Source: Palsa-504 sp050013055 (lineage in GTDB: Bacteria; Actinomycetota; Actinomycetes; Streptosporangiales; Streptosporangiaceae). Taken from it: a stretch of DNA of 13,539 nt. The position numbers and the translations under genes are program-made. Positions 1-6,330 of the stretch are shown piece after piece (the stretch's first letter is position 1; every line of letters starts with the position of its first letter). Where the stretch lies: NCBI GenBank assembly GCA_050013055.1, contig JBEKGC010000157.1:1-13539 (forward strand), read 5' to 3'. The notes under the pieces are model-generated. The model was not told the origin of the DNA. It did no database searches and saw only the letters and a list, made by a program, of their open reading frames with translations.

Positions 1-7
1 GGCGGGC

Positions 8-13
8 TAGGCT
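8..13 (+). promoter_or_regulatory. -10 box of a probable leaderless promoter
   Basis: TAGGCT fits the actinobacterial TANNNT -10 pattern and ends 7 bases before the ATG at 21. No Shine-Dalgarno sequence lies in the short gap, so the transcript probably starts at or next to the start codon. The -35 region lies outside the window. Confidence 0.5.
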
Positions 14-20
14 CGGACCT

Positions 21-344
21 ATGCTCATAGCGTTCTCTGTTACCCCGCTCGGCGTCGGCGACGGCGTCGGGGAAATCGTCGCGGAGGCCGTGCGCGTGGT
101 TCGCGCCAGCGGCCTGCCGAACCGCACCGACTCGATGTTTACCACGATCGAGGGCGACGACTGGGACGAAGTGATGGCCGTCGTCAAGTCCGCAGTCGAC
201 GCGGTCGCCTCTCGCTCCCCCCGCGTCAGCCTGGTCCTTAAGGCAGACCTCCGCCCCGGCGTCACCGACGCCCTAACCTCCAAGGTAGAAACCATAGAAC
301 GCTACCTAGAACCTGAACCCGACACCGCCCGAGCTTCGCGCTGA
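21..344 (+). CDS. MTH1187/YkoF-type thiamine-binding protein
   Basis: This 107-residue protein is about the usual length (near 100) of the MTH1187 family of small ferredoxin-fold proteins, which bind thiamine or related molecules in the cytoplasm. The N-terminus (MLIAFSVTPLG) and the later LPNRTDSM stretch followed by an acidic EGDDWDEV segment are typical of the family; the rest (SLVLKADLRPG, then a C-terminal helix) is also complete. The ATG at 21 is preceded by a -10-like TAGGCT and no ribosome binding site, which suggests a leaderless message. A broken relative lies in the opposite orientation at 898-1320. The last residues overlap the start of a mobile-element-like fragment, so the extreme C-terminus may have been altered by that junction. 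No thiamine biosynthesis or transport gene is in view, so the physiological ligand is inferred from the family. Confidence 0.88.
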   Translation: MLIAFSVTPLGVGDGVGEIVAEAVRVVRASGLPNRTDSMFTTIEGDDWDEVMAVVKSAVDAVASRSPRVSLVLKADLRPGVTDALTSKVETIERYLEPEPDTARASR

Positions 345-504
345 CTTGCGTGGCCGCGCCGAGCGAGCCGAGCACCAGGCCGACGCCTACCGGGCCGAAC
401 TCGACCAGCTCCGCGCCAGCGCCCCCGACCCCGAGCCCGAGCCCGAGCCCGCCGGGCCTCCGGCGAAGCCCGCGCGGCGTGGCACGCGCGGCCAGGCCGC
501 CTAG
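310..504 (+). pseudogene. Fragment of a coiled-coil protein, probable mobile-element debris
   Basis: The frame is open from 310, just after a TAG at 307-309, to a TAG at 502-504. It encodes a charged heptad-like stretch (ELRADLRGRAERAEHQADAY) and then a PEPEPEP and basic Ala/Pro/Arg tail. This looks like the C-terminal end of a longer coiled-coil protein of the sort found beside replication or regulatory genes of actinobacterial plasmids and integrative elements; that link is from memory and not from a search. It has no N-terminal domain and no convincing start (TTG at 346 is the best), and its beginning overlaps the end of the thiamine-binding gene in another frame. I read it as a remnant left by a deletion or insertion junction near 310-330. 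Confidence 0.45.
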
Positions 505-524
505 CCCAGGCAGGCGGCCGACCA

Positions 525-653
525 GTGAACCGCTACGGGGCCGAGGCCCTGGAGCACTGGCGCACGTACCTGCCGGGCAGTTACAGCGGGCTGGAGGACC
601 CGGTGCGGTTCTTCACCGAGTTGGGCGAGCAGGCACGCCGGGTTAACCACTAA
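525..653 (+). pseudogene. Truncated small protein (42 residues), probable mobile-element debris
   Basis: A GTG at 525, preceded by an AGGCAGG ribosome-binding-like stretch at about 509-515, opens a 42-residue frame ending at TAA 651-653. The product begins VNRYGAEALEHWRTYLPG and continues with LEDPVRFFTELGEQARR. This resembles the N-terminal part of small uncharacterised actinobacterial proteins encoded in integrative or plasmid regions, which I recall as about twice this length, so it is probably cut short. It follows the coiled-coil fragment by 20 bases in the same direction, as in an operon of one element. The function of the intact family is not known to me. Confidence 0.4.
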
Positions 654-717
654 CACCGCGCGGCGGAAACGTTCGCCCCGCTTCCCGTCGGCACCAGTGA
701 AAAAGCCCCGAGCCTGA

Positions 718-773
718 CCACGACAATGGACCATCGTTGTTGCTGGAACAACCACAATGGACCATCGTCGTGG
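718..773 (+). repeat. Palindromic direct-repeat cluster
   Basis: The 15-base sequence ACAATGGACCATCGT occurs at 723-737 and again at 754-768, 31 bases apart. Each copy contains the palindrome ATGG-A-CCAT. The copies are embedded in a larger imperfect inverted repeat of about 25 bases per arm (718-742 with 749-773, roughly 21 of 25 positions pairing). The apex is the perfect pair GTTGTT (736-741) and AACAAC (747-752). A related ATGGGACCAT lies at 819-828. No intact gene is next to it. It could be a repressor operator pair, an origin-like or excision-related site of the lost element, or a strong hairpin. Confidence 0.65.
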
Positions 774-850
774 TTCGCAAGCGGAACTACGGCCGTACGG
801 ACGTGGCTGGTGGGGTTCATGGGACCATAGATCGCTTCACGGTACGATCA

Positions 851-912
851 GCCCAGCCCAGTTGAGAGAGCCGATAGCAGGACGCGGCGAGCCGGACTCA
901 TAATCCGTTGGT
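851..912 (+). other. tRNA-Met-like anticodon arm, possible attachment-site scar
   Basis: CGGA (893-896), the 7-base loop CTCATAA (897-903, anticodon CAT) and TCCG (904-907), followed by TTGGT, match the anticodon arm and variable region of a tRNA-Met type gene. About 20 bases upstream, GCCCAGTTGAGAGAGC (855-870) looks like a D-arm. The spacing is wrong, the T-arm and acceptor stem are missing, and no CCA end is visible, so this is not a working tRNA. Integrative elements often use tRNA genes as attachment sites, and the neighbouring element debris makes a scar possible. Confidence 0.25.
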
Positions 913-1320
913 GGCTATGCTGCCGGTAGAGCCAATCGGTAGTGGATGATCTGCTTGAGCGTCACAGTGTCCCGAGGCCGCTCCGCGTCCGGAATCGGCG
1001 CGTTTCCGCTGCCAGCAGGGGTTAGCCGGGCCAGCACGCTCCGTGACAACCGGGCTGCGCAAGGAGCGCTGCCGTTGATCATGGTCCGAGGCCGTTGCCG
1101 AGAGCACACAGGTCGCGACTATTGAAGAGGTGTGTTGGCTGGCCATCGCCGCCGCAAGCGCCTGGATACCCCAACGGGAACCGGCTGAGACGGCGTTGGC
1201 GTCGGTCCGGTTCGGCAGCCCGCTGTCCCGCACCACCCGCACCACCCGGACCGCTTCGGCCACCGCCTCGCCGACCGCTTCTGACGTCCCGATCGGCGTC
1301 ACAGAAAACGCGACAAGCAA
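898..1320 (-). pseudogene. Broken second thiamine-binding protein gene
   Basis: From a TTG start at 1320 the product begins MLVAFSVTPIGTSEAVGEAV and reaches SGLPNRTDA, clearly homologous to the first 40 or so residues of the intact gene at 21-344 (about 29 of 37 aligned residues identical). After that point (below about 1197) the frame continues to 898 with unrelated sequence, and no other frame restores the missing C-terminal half. The gene is therefore cut by a rearrangement and not by a simple frameshift. A 9-base tandem duplication (CACCACCCG at 1231-1239 and 1240-1248 on the + strand) adds three residues to the first helix (RVVRVVR). The start still has a good GAGAGGAG ribosome binding site six bases upstream. 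I recognise nothing in the 898-1197 replacement sequence. Confidence 0.75.
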
Positions 1321-1347
1321 GTCGAGCTCCTCTCGCCAGTGACAAGC

Positions 1348-1376
1348 AAACTATCCGAACGAACCGTGGTCCACCT
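1348..1376 (-). promoter_or_regulatory. Possible promoter of the broken thiamine-binding gene
   Basis: Read on the minus strand, TAGTTT (1353 down to 1348) is a TANNNT -10 box. A TGGACC hexamer, four of six positions matching TTGACA, lies 16 bases upstream of it. It faces the TTG start at 1320, leaving room for the visible AGGAG site. It is a weak prediction, but it suggests the truncated gene still carries its own control region. Confidence 0.3.
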
Positions 1377-1524
1377 CCCACGCCGCCATCTCCCCGCCGC
1401 CCGCACCCGCGCCCGCGCCACACGGCGCCGCCCGGAAATATATAAACCACGAAATGCCTGGTAAGGACGACTTTGTGGGTGATCTTGGTGGCCAAACGCC
1501 CTGAACAGGCCACACAATGACGGG

Positions 1525-4047
1525 ATGACCGTTTCTCTGCTGGCGTCCAAGCCGGACCCCGGTGCCGAGGGGAACAAGGGCACGACCGCCGTGCCGCTGC
1601 TTTCTGTGTCCGGGCTGAGCGTCAGCTACGGCCCGGTGCGTGCCCTGGTCGACATCAACCTGGACGTGCGCCCCGGCGAGCTGGTCGCGCTGGCCGGGGA
1701 GAACGGCGCGGGCAAGACCACGCTGGTGCGCTGCATCGCGGGCGACGTGGTCCCGGCGGCCGGCGACATCTTCCTGGCGGGCAAACGGGTGCCGTCCGAT
1801 CCGGCCGGCGCGGCTAAGCGCGGGGTCGCGGTGGTCTGGCAGGACCTGGCGCTGTGCGACAACCTGGACGTCGCGGCCAACATCCTGCTCGGCCGGGAGT
1901 CGCGGCGGCTGATGCGGTCGGACACCCGCTTTCACGGGGCCGCCGCGGATCTGCTGGCCTCGCTGCGTATCCCGCTGAAGGACACGACCCTCAGCGTCCG
2001 CTCGCTGTCCGGCGGTCAGCGTCAGCTGGTGGCGGTGGCCCGGGCCATGGGGCGCCGGCCGCGGCTGCTGGCCCTGGACGAGCCGACCGCGGCGCTCGGC
2101 GTGCTGGAATCGGCTCAGGTCGAAGAGCTGATCATGGGCCTGCGGGAGCAGGGCACCACGATCGTGCTGGCCTGCCACGACATCGATCAGATGTTCCGGC
2201 TGGCCGACCGCGTGGTGGTGTTGCGCCAGGGCCGGATCGTGGCCGATCTGCGTCCGGCCGACACCCACCCGGACGACGTGGTGGCGCTGCTGTCCGGCCA
2301 GCAGATCGACACCACCGCCCGCCGTCAGCTCACCCGGCTGCACGGGCTCACCGACCGGCTGGTCTCGGCGGACCCGTCGTCCAGCCTGTCGCTGATCTTG
2401 TCCGCGCTCGGGGCGGCGCTGTCCAGCGAACGGCTGTGCATTCACCTGGTCGCGGACCGGACCCTGTTCTGCGCCGTGTCGCTCGGTTTCACGCCCGGCC
2501 AGCTGGACCCGTGGGACCGGCTGCCCTTCGGGCCTGGCGGCGGCCCGGTGGGTCTGGCCGCGGCCGGCGAGCGGCCCGTCATCGCCGACAACGTGCGGGT
2601 CGGCGCGGCCTGGCGCAGCTTCCGCGACCTGGCCAAGACGGTGAAAGTGGCCAGCTCGTGGTCGGTGCCCGTGCTCGGGCCGACCGGGCTGAGCGGCGTG
2701 ATCACGGTCTTTCGGGCCGAGCAGGGCGCACCGCAGCGCGACGAGCTTGATCTCGTCACCGTCTACGCGGGTTACGCCGCCAGCGCCATCGAACGTGACC
2801 GGCTGCTTGACCAGGTGACCACGAGAAACCGGGTGCTCGAGACGATCAGGGAGATGCTGGAGACACTGGCCGGCCCGGTGCTTGTCGGCGACGGCCTGCT
2901 CGTCGCGCTGCAGTCGCTGCGCCGCGGCCTGCAGGCCGAAGAGGTGGCGCTGATCACCCAGCCCGCGGGCCAGCCCACCTGCTGGCGTGCCTACGCCGGT
3001 CCGCTGGGTACCGACCCGTCCGCGGCCACGCCGTCGCTGCGCGAGCTGTCGGGCAGCGCGCTGTCCAGCACGGACCCGGACGGCGTGGCCAGGGAACTGC
3101 GCAGCAGCCACAGGCAGCGGGCCCGGGCCGTAGCCTTCGTGGCGGCCGGCGGCCCCACGGTGCTGATCGCGAGCTGGCGCCGGGTGCCGCCGACCAAGGA
3201 GGAGACGGCGCTGATGGAGGACGCCGCCAACTCGCTCCGGCTGGCGCTGGAACGGGAGGAAGCCGGGCACGCGCACCAGGAGGCGACGGCGCTGCGCCGG
3301 TCGCGGGAGCTGCAGCGGGGTTTCCTGTCCCGGCTCAGCCACGAGCTGCGGACCCCGCTGACGGCCATCAGGGGGTACGCGTCCAGCCTGATGCAGTCGG
3401 ACGTGACCTGGGACGGCGATTCTCAGGAACGTTTCTTGAACCGGATCGCCGCGGAGTCCGCCCGGCTCGGCCGCCTGGTCGACGACCTGCTCGACTTCTC
3501 CGCGATCGAATCGGGCATCATGCGCCTGCAACGGGACTGGTGTGACATCCGGCTGGTGCTCGAGGCGGCGATCGGCTGCCTGCCGCCGGGCTGCGCCGGC
3601 GCGGTCGCGCTCAGCTGTGAGCCCGGCTTGCCTGTGGTGTGGGCCGACCACGACCGGATGGAGCAGGTGTTCGTGAACCTGCTGAACAACGCGTTCGGCC
3701 ATAATCCGCCGGGTACCCGGGTGCAGGTCAGCGTCATGACCGAGCCGGACCAGGTGGTGATAAGCGTGTGCGACGACGGCCGGGGCATGCCGCCTGAGCT
3801 TGTCTCCGCGCCGTTCGAGCCCGGCCGTCACCCGAGCCGCAAGAGCGCGGGCGCCGGTCTTGGCCTGTCCATCGCGAGGGGTATCGTGCAGGCGCACGGC
3901 GGCGTGATCGGGCTGAAGCCGCAGCCCGCGGGCACCTGCTTCATGGTGTCGCTGCCGGTCGAGGCCGAACTGCCTGACGCGAGCCGGACGACCGGGCCTC
4001 ATTCGCTTCCAGACTCCAGGGGCAACAGGAATGATGGCGATGACTGA
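1525..4047 (+). CDS. ABC ATPase fused to GAF domains and a KdpD-like sensor histidine kinase
   Basis: This 840-residue protein has no signal peptide or membrane segment, so it should act in the cytoplasm. Residues about 25-258 form a complete sugar-type ABC ATPase: Walker A GENGAGKTT (58-66), Q-loop Gln106, signature LSGGQ (161-165), Walker B ending in Asp185 and Glu186, and switch His218. Two GAF-like regions follow (about 268-425 and 432-580). A HisKA domain has SRLSHELRTPL with the phosphorylatable His606, and the HATPase domain shows the N-box (NLLNNA, 718-723), DDGRGMP (750-756) and GAGLGL (776-781). The kinase half resembles KdpD. All key residues look intact in both enzymes, so this should both hydrolyse ATP as an ABC subunit and phosphorylate the regulator encoded just downstream (17-base overlap). 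The ATG at 1525 lacks a clear ribosome binding site; CACAAT six bases before it may be a -10 box, and GTG 1591 is an alternative start that keeps all motifs. The signal sensed is unknown. Confidence 0.9.
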   Translation: MTVSLLASKPDPGAEGNKGTTAVPLLSVSGLSVSYGPVRALVDINLDVRPGELVALAGENGAGKTTLVRCIAGDVVPAAGDIFLAGKRVPSDPAGAAKRGVAVVWQDLALCDNLDVAANILLGRESRRLMRSDTRFHGAAADLLASLRIPLKDTTLSVRSLSGGQRQLVAVARAMGRRPRLLALDEPTAALGVLESAQVEELIMGLREQGTTIVLACHDIDQMFRLADRVVVLRQGRIVADLRPADTHPDDVVALLSGQQIDTTARRQLTRLHGLTDRLVSADPSSSLSLILSALGAALSSERLCIHLVADRTLFCAVSLGFTPGQLDPWDRLPFGPGGGPVGLAAAGERPVIADNVRVGAAWRSFRDLAKTVKVASSWSVPVLGPTGLSGVITVFRAEQGAPQRDELDLVTVYAGYAASAIERDRLLDQVTTRNRVLETIREMLETLAGPVLVGDGLLVALQSLRRGLQAEEVALITQPAGQPTCWRAYAGPLGTDPSAATPSLRELSGSALSSTDPDGVARELRSSHRQRARAVAFVAAGGPTVLIASWRRVPPTKEETALMEDAANSLRLALEREEAGHAHQEATALRRSRELQRGFLSRLSHELRTPLTAIRGYASSLMQSDVTWDGDSQERFLNRIAAESARLGRLVDDLLDFSAIESGIMRLQRDWCDIRLVLEAAIGCLPPGCAGAVALSCEPGLPVVWADHDRMEQVFVNLLNNAFGHNPPGTRVQVSVMTEPDQVVISVCDDGRGMPPELVSAPFEPGRHPSRKSAGAGLGLSIARGIVQAHGGVIGLKPQPAGTCFMVSLPVEAELPDASRTTGPHSLPDSRGNRNDGDD

Positions 4048-4747
4048 GACGGCCCGCAAGACCTGCGCGCTGGTGGTGGAGGACGATCCCAACATCGTCG
4101 ACCTGATCCGGTCCAACCTGGCCGTGCGGGGTTTCGACACCGTGGTGAGCGTGGACGGGATGCGGGCCCTGCAGCTGCTGGAGACCGAGGACCCTGACAT
4201 CGTGCTGCTCGACCTCATGCTGCCGGAGGCCGACGGGTTCGAGCTCTGCCGCCAGATCCGCGAGCGCTCGCCGGTGGCCATCATCGTGGTGTCGGCCCGC
4301 GGCGGTGAGCGGGACAAGGTGACCGCCCTGCATATGGGGGCGGACGACTACATGACCAAGCCGTTCAGCATCGAGGAGCTGCTGGCGCGGATCGCCGCGA
4401 CGCTGCGCCGGACCCGGCCCGCCGCGCCCACCGAGCAGCAGGCGTCCCCGGTCATCGTGGTCGGCGATATCGTCATCGACCTGGCCTTGCAGCAGGTGAC
4501 GCGGACCGGCCAGCCGGTCCACCTGACCCCGACCGAGTTCGCCCTGCTGCGTGAGCTCGCGGTCAACCGGGGCAAGCTGCTGACCCACGCCCACCTGCTC
4601 CGCCGGGTGTGGGGTCACGGGTACGAGACCGAGACCGAGTACCTGCGCGTCTACGTGCGGCGGCTGCGGGCCAAGCTCGAGGCGGAGGGAAGCCCGCCGC
4701 TGATCCTCACCCAGCCCCGGGCCGGTTACCGGCTGGCCCCCGAATAA
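4031..4747 (+). CDS. OmpR/PhoB-family (KdpE-like) response regulator
   Basis: This 238-residue protein has an N-terminal receiver domain with the acidic pair Asp18/Asp19, phosphoacceptor Asp61 (LLDLMLP), Ser88 at the switch Thr/Ser position and Lys110 (TKPF). A C-terminal winged helix follows from about 140 (LTPTEFALLRELAVNRGKLL, then YLRVYVRRLRAKLE and AGYRL). Overall it reads most like KdpE. It overlaps the hybrid ABC-kinase gene by 17 bases, so translational coupling and a cognate pair are very likely. An AGGGG at 4018-4022 suits the ATG at 4031; ATGs at 4034 and 4040 are also possible. Its targets are unknown. The nearest candidates are the 11-base-spaced repeats downstream, ahead of the sugar-binding protein gene. 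No kdpFABC genes are present here, so a potassium role is not implied. Confidence 0.93.
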   Translation: MMAMTETARKTCALVVEDDPNIVDLIRSNLAVRGFDTVVSVDGMRALQLLETEDPDIVLLDLMLPEADGFELCRQIRERSPVAIIVVSARGGERDKVTALHMGADDYMTKPFSIEELLARIAATLRRTRPAAPTEQQASPVIVVGDIVIDLALQQVTRTGQPVHLTPTEFALLRELAVNRGKLLTHAHLLRRVWGHGYETETEYLRVYVRRLRAKLEAEGSPPLILTQPRAGYRLAPE

Positions 4748-4788
4748 CCACCCGAGTAACGACCGAATGACCACTGCATGACCACGAA
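4744..4788 (-). promoter_or_regulatory. Four helical-turn-spaced repeat units at the regulator gene end
   Basis: Read on the + strand, the units are ATAACCAC (4744), GTAACGAC (4756), ATGACCAC (4767) and ATGACCAC (4778), spaced 12, 11 and 11 bases. On the minus strand they read as G(G/T)T(C/T/G)AT-like cores such as GTGGTCAT. Tandem units one helical turn apart are the usual binding layout of OmpR/PhoB-family regulators. The first unit covers the stop codon of the response-regulator gene. This is a layout-based prediction only. Confidence 0.35.
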
Positions 4789-4905
4789 CGCCCAAATAGC
4801 CCAGGCCGCCCCGAATGGGCCGCAGCGATGCAACCGAGTCCCAACCGCAACACGATCGAGTCTCAATGTCGTATTCGCAGCTCAGAGGGGCTGCGCCAGG
4901 TCTCC

Positions 4906-4970
4906 GTTCACGGTATCTTCACGACACGAGGCCGATGTTAAGGCCACGTTAACTTCCGGCGCTCTAGGGT
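4906..4970 (+). promoter_or_regulatory. Probable regulator-bound promoter of the sugar-binding protein gene
   Basis: Two pairs of hexamers are each exactly 11 bases apart: GTTCAC (4906-4911) with CTTCAC (4917-4922), and GTTAAG (4937-4942) with GTTAAC (4948-4953). A TAGGGT -10 box lies at 4965-4970, 11 bases after the last unit, and there is no -35 hexamer where one would sit. This is the arrangement of PhoB/OmpR-activated promoters, in which the regulator site replaces the -35. GTTCAC units with an 11-base period also match the Streptomyces PhoP box, so either the neighbouring regulator or PhoP could bind. Transcription would start near 4977, giving a leader of about 93 bases. Confidence 0.5.
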
Positions 4971-5000
4971 CTTGGTAAGACGCTAAGGCCGCGAAGTCCG

Positions 5001-5030
5001 CCAGGCCTGCGAGGAAGTCGCATGGCCTGG
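5001..5030 (+). promoter_or_regulatory. Stem-loop in the 5' leader of the sugar-binding protein gene
   Basis: CCAGGCC-TGCGA (5001-5012) pairs with TCGCA and GGCCTGG (5018-5022 and 5024-5030) around the loop GGAAG, with one unpaired T at 5023. CCG (4998-5000) and CGG (5034-5036) can extend it beyond a small internal loop. It ends 25 bases before the AGAGG ribosome binding site (5056-5060). It may stabilise the message or act as an attenuator; no long T-run follows. Confidence 0.55.
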
Positions 5031-5069
5031 ATGCGGCACTTCCCTTTTAAGACACAGAGGTGGTTTTCT

Positions 5070-6302
5070 ATGATTCGGGTGGCAAGGAAAGGAGCTGCTG
5101 TAGCGTCAGTGTCGGTGGCCTTGTGCCTCGCCGCTGCGGCCTGCAGTAGCAGCAGCAGCAGTAGTGCTCCTGGCGCGACATCGAGCGCCACGAGCAGCAG
5201 TTCCAGCTCGGCGCCCGCGGTGTCGATCTCGCTCAGCCAGCTGGACCGGACCTTCTCCGCGATGTCGGCGCTGAAGCCGCTGGCGACCTCGGGCAAGGGC
5301 AACGTGGCCGTTATTCTCCCGGACACCGTTTCCTCGGCCCGGTACACGGAGTTTGACGCGCCCTACCTGACGCAGGCTCTGACCGCGGCGGGTCTCACGT
5401 CCTCGCAGTTCTCCGTGCAGAACGCGCAGGGCAGCGATGCCACCGAGCTCTCCGACGCCCAGGCCGCCATCACCAAGGGTGCCAGCGTCCTGGTCATGGA
5501 CCCGATCGATCCCGGCGTCGGGGCCCAGATCGAGTCCTACGCGAAGTCCCACGGAGCCAAGGTCATCGACTATGACCGGATCACCGTGGGCGGCAGCCGC
5601 GAGTACTACGTCAGCTTCGACAACGTCCTCGTCGGCACCAAGATCGGCGACGGCTTCACGGCCTGCGTCACCGCCTGGCACGTCGCCAAGCCGCAGGTGC
5701 TGGTGATGAAGGGCGACCCGACCGACAACAACGCCACCCTGTTCGCCCAGGGGTACCTCGGCGTGCTCACCCCGCTGTTCACCAGCGGGAAGTACGTGAA
5801 CGTCGGCGAGCCCGCCGGGACCTGGACCCCGACGGTCGCGGAGAGCGAGTTCCAGCAGGCGTTCACGGCGCACAAGAACATCAACTCCGTGCTCACGCCA
5901 AACGATGAGAACGCCGCCCCGATCATCACCTACCTGCAGCGGGTGGGCGTCAAGCCCAAGACCTTCCCGGTCACCGGGCAGGACGCGACCCTGATCGGAC
6001 TGCAGAACATCCTGTCCGGCTACCAGTGCGGCACCGTCTACAAGCCGATCTACATCGAGGCCCAGGCGGCCGTCGCGCTGGCCATGTACCTGCGCGCGGG
6101 CGAGACCCCGCCGAGTAGCCTGGTCAACGGCTCGGTCACCGACACCAAGGAAAACATCGCGGTGCCGTCGGTGCTCGGCACGCCGGAGTGGGTGACCACG
6201 ACGAACATGGCATCGACCGTGATCGCGGACAACTTCGTGAAGGCCTCGCAGCTGTGCGTCGGCCAGTACGCCGCCGCCTGCAAGGCCGCCGGAATCTCGT
6301 AA
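5070..6302 (+). CDS. xylF: XylF-like sugar-binding lipoprotein of an ABC transporter
   Basis: The 410-residue product begins with a basic N-terminus, a hydrophobic stretch and a lipobox-type AAAC with Cys25, then a serine-rich linker (about 26-50). It should be a lipoprotein held on the outer face of the membrane. The rest is a periplasmic-binding-protein type I fold very like xylose-binding XylF: YDR (168-170), SFDN (182-185), DNN (219-221), ND (278-279), Gln-Asp ending at 305 and VYKP with Lys325. These are at the positions that hold the sugar in XylF. The ATG at 5070 is chosen because AGAGG lies nine bases upstream and gives a normal signal peptide; an in-frame ATG at 5022 sits inside the leader hairpin. 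It should deliver a pentose or similar sugar to the permease encoded at 7265-8572. The substrate is inferred; no sugar-metabolism gene is in view. A run of AGC/AGT codons encodes the linker. Confidence 0.88.
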   Translation: MIRVARKGAAVASVSVALCLAAAACSSSSSSSAPGATSSATSSSSSSAPAVSISLSQLDRTFSAMSALKPLATSGKGNVAVILPDTVSSARYTEFDAPYLTQALTAAGLTSSQFSVQNAQGSDATELSDAQAAITKGASVLVMDPIDPGVGAQIESYAKSHGAKVIDYDRITVGGSREYYVSFDNVLVGTKIGDGFTACVTAWHVAKPQVLVMKGDPTDNNATLFAQGYLGVLTPLFTSGKYVNVGEPAGTWTPTVAESEFQQAFTAHKNINSVLTPNDENAAPIITYLQRVGVKPKTFPVTGQDATLIGLQNILSGYQCGTVYKPIYIEAQAAVALAMYLRAGETPPSSLVNGSVTDTKENIAVPSVLGTPEWVTTTNMASTVIADNFVKASQLCVGQYAAACKAAGIS

Positions 6303-6330
6303 TGACCGTGAAGGTAGCGAGGCGCACCCG

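Noticed and set aside
350..646. 98-codon open frame on the + strand
   Set aside because: The product is Pro/Ser/Arg low-complexity sequence. The two neighbouring frames (310-504 and 525-653) give the sensible protein fragments.
718..773. CRISPR array
   Set aside because: Only two clear repeat copies of 15 bases with a 16-base gap, each internally palindromic, and no cas genes. An operator-like or hairpin structure fits better.
915..1109. 64-codon minus-strand frame as a transposase fragment
   Set aside because: A vague resemblance only; no catalytic motif or terminal inverted repeat could be seen, so I do not call an insertion sequence.
1351..4317. 988-codon open frame on the minus strand
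   Set aside because: It lies antisense to the ABC-kinase fusion and regulator genes, whose domains are unmistakable. Its product is low-complexity His/Arg/Gln/Ala-rich sequence, as expected of a shadow frame in GC-rich DNA.
4778..4978. 66-codon open frame between the regulator and binding-protein genes
   Set aside because: It has no ribosome binding site and no recognisable domain, its base use is unlike the genes around it, and it covers the repeat units and the -10 box.
5022..5069. Upstream ATG as the start of the binding-protein gene
   Set aside because: It sits inside the leader hairpin with no good ribosome binding site and would bury the signal peptide behind 16 extra residues. ATG 5070 has AGAGG at good spacing.
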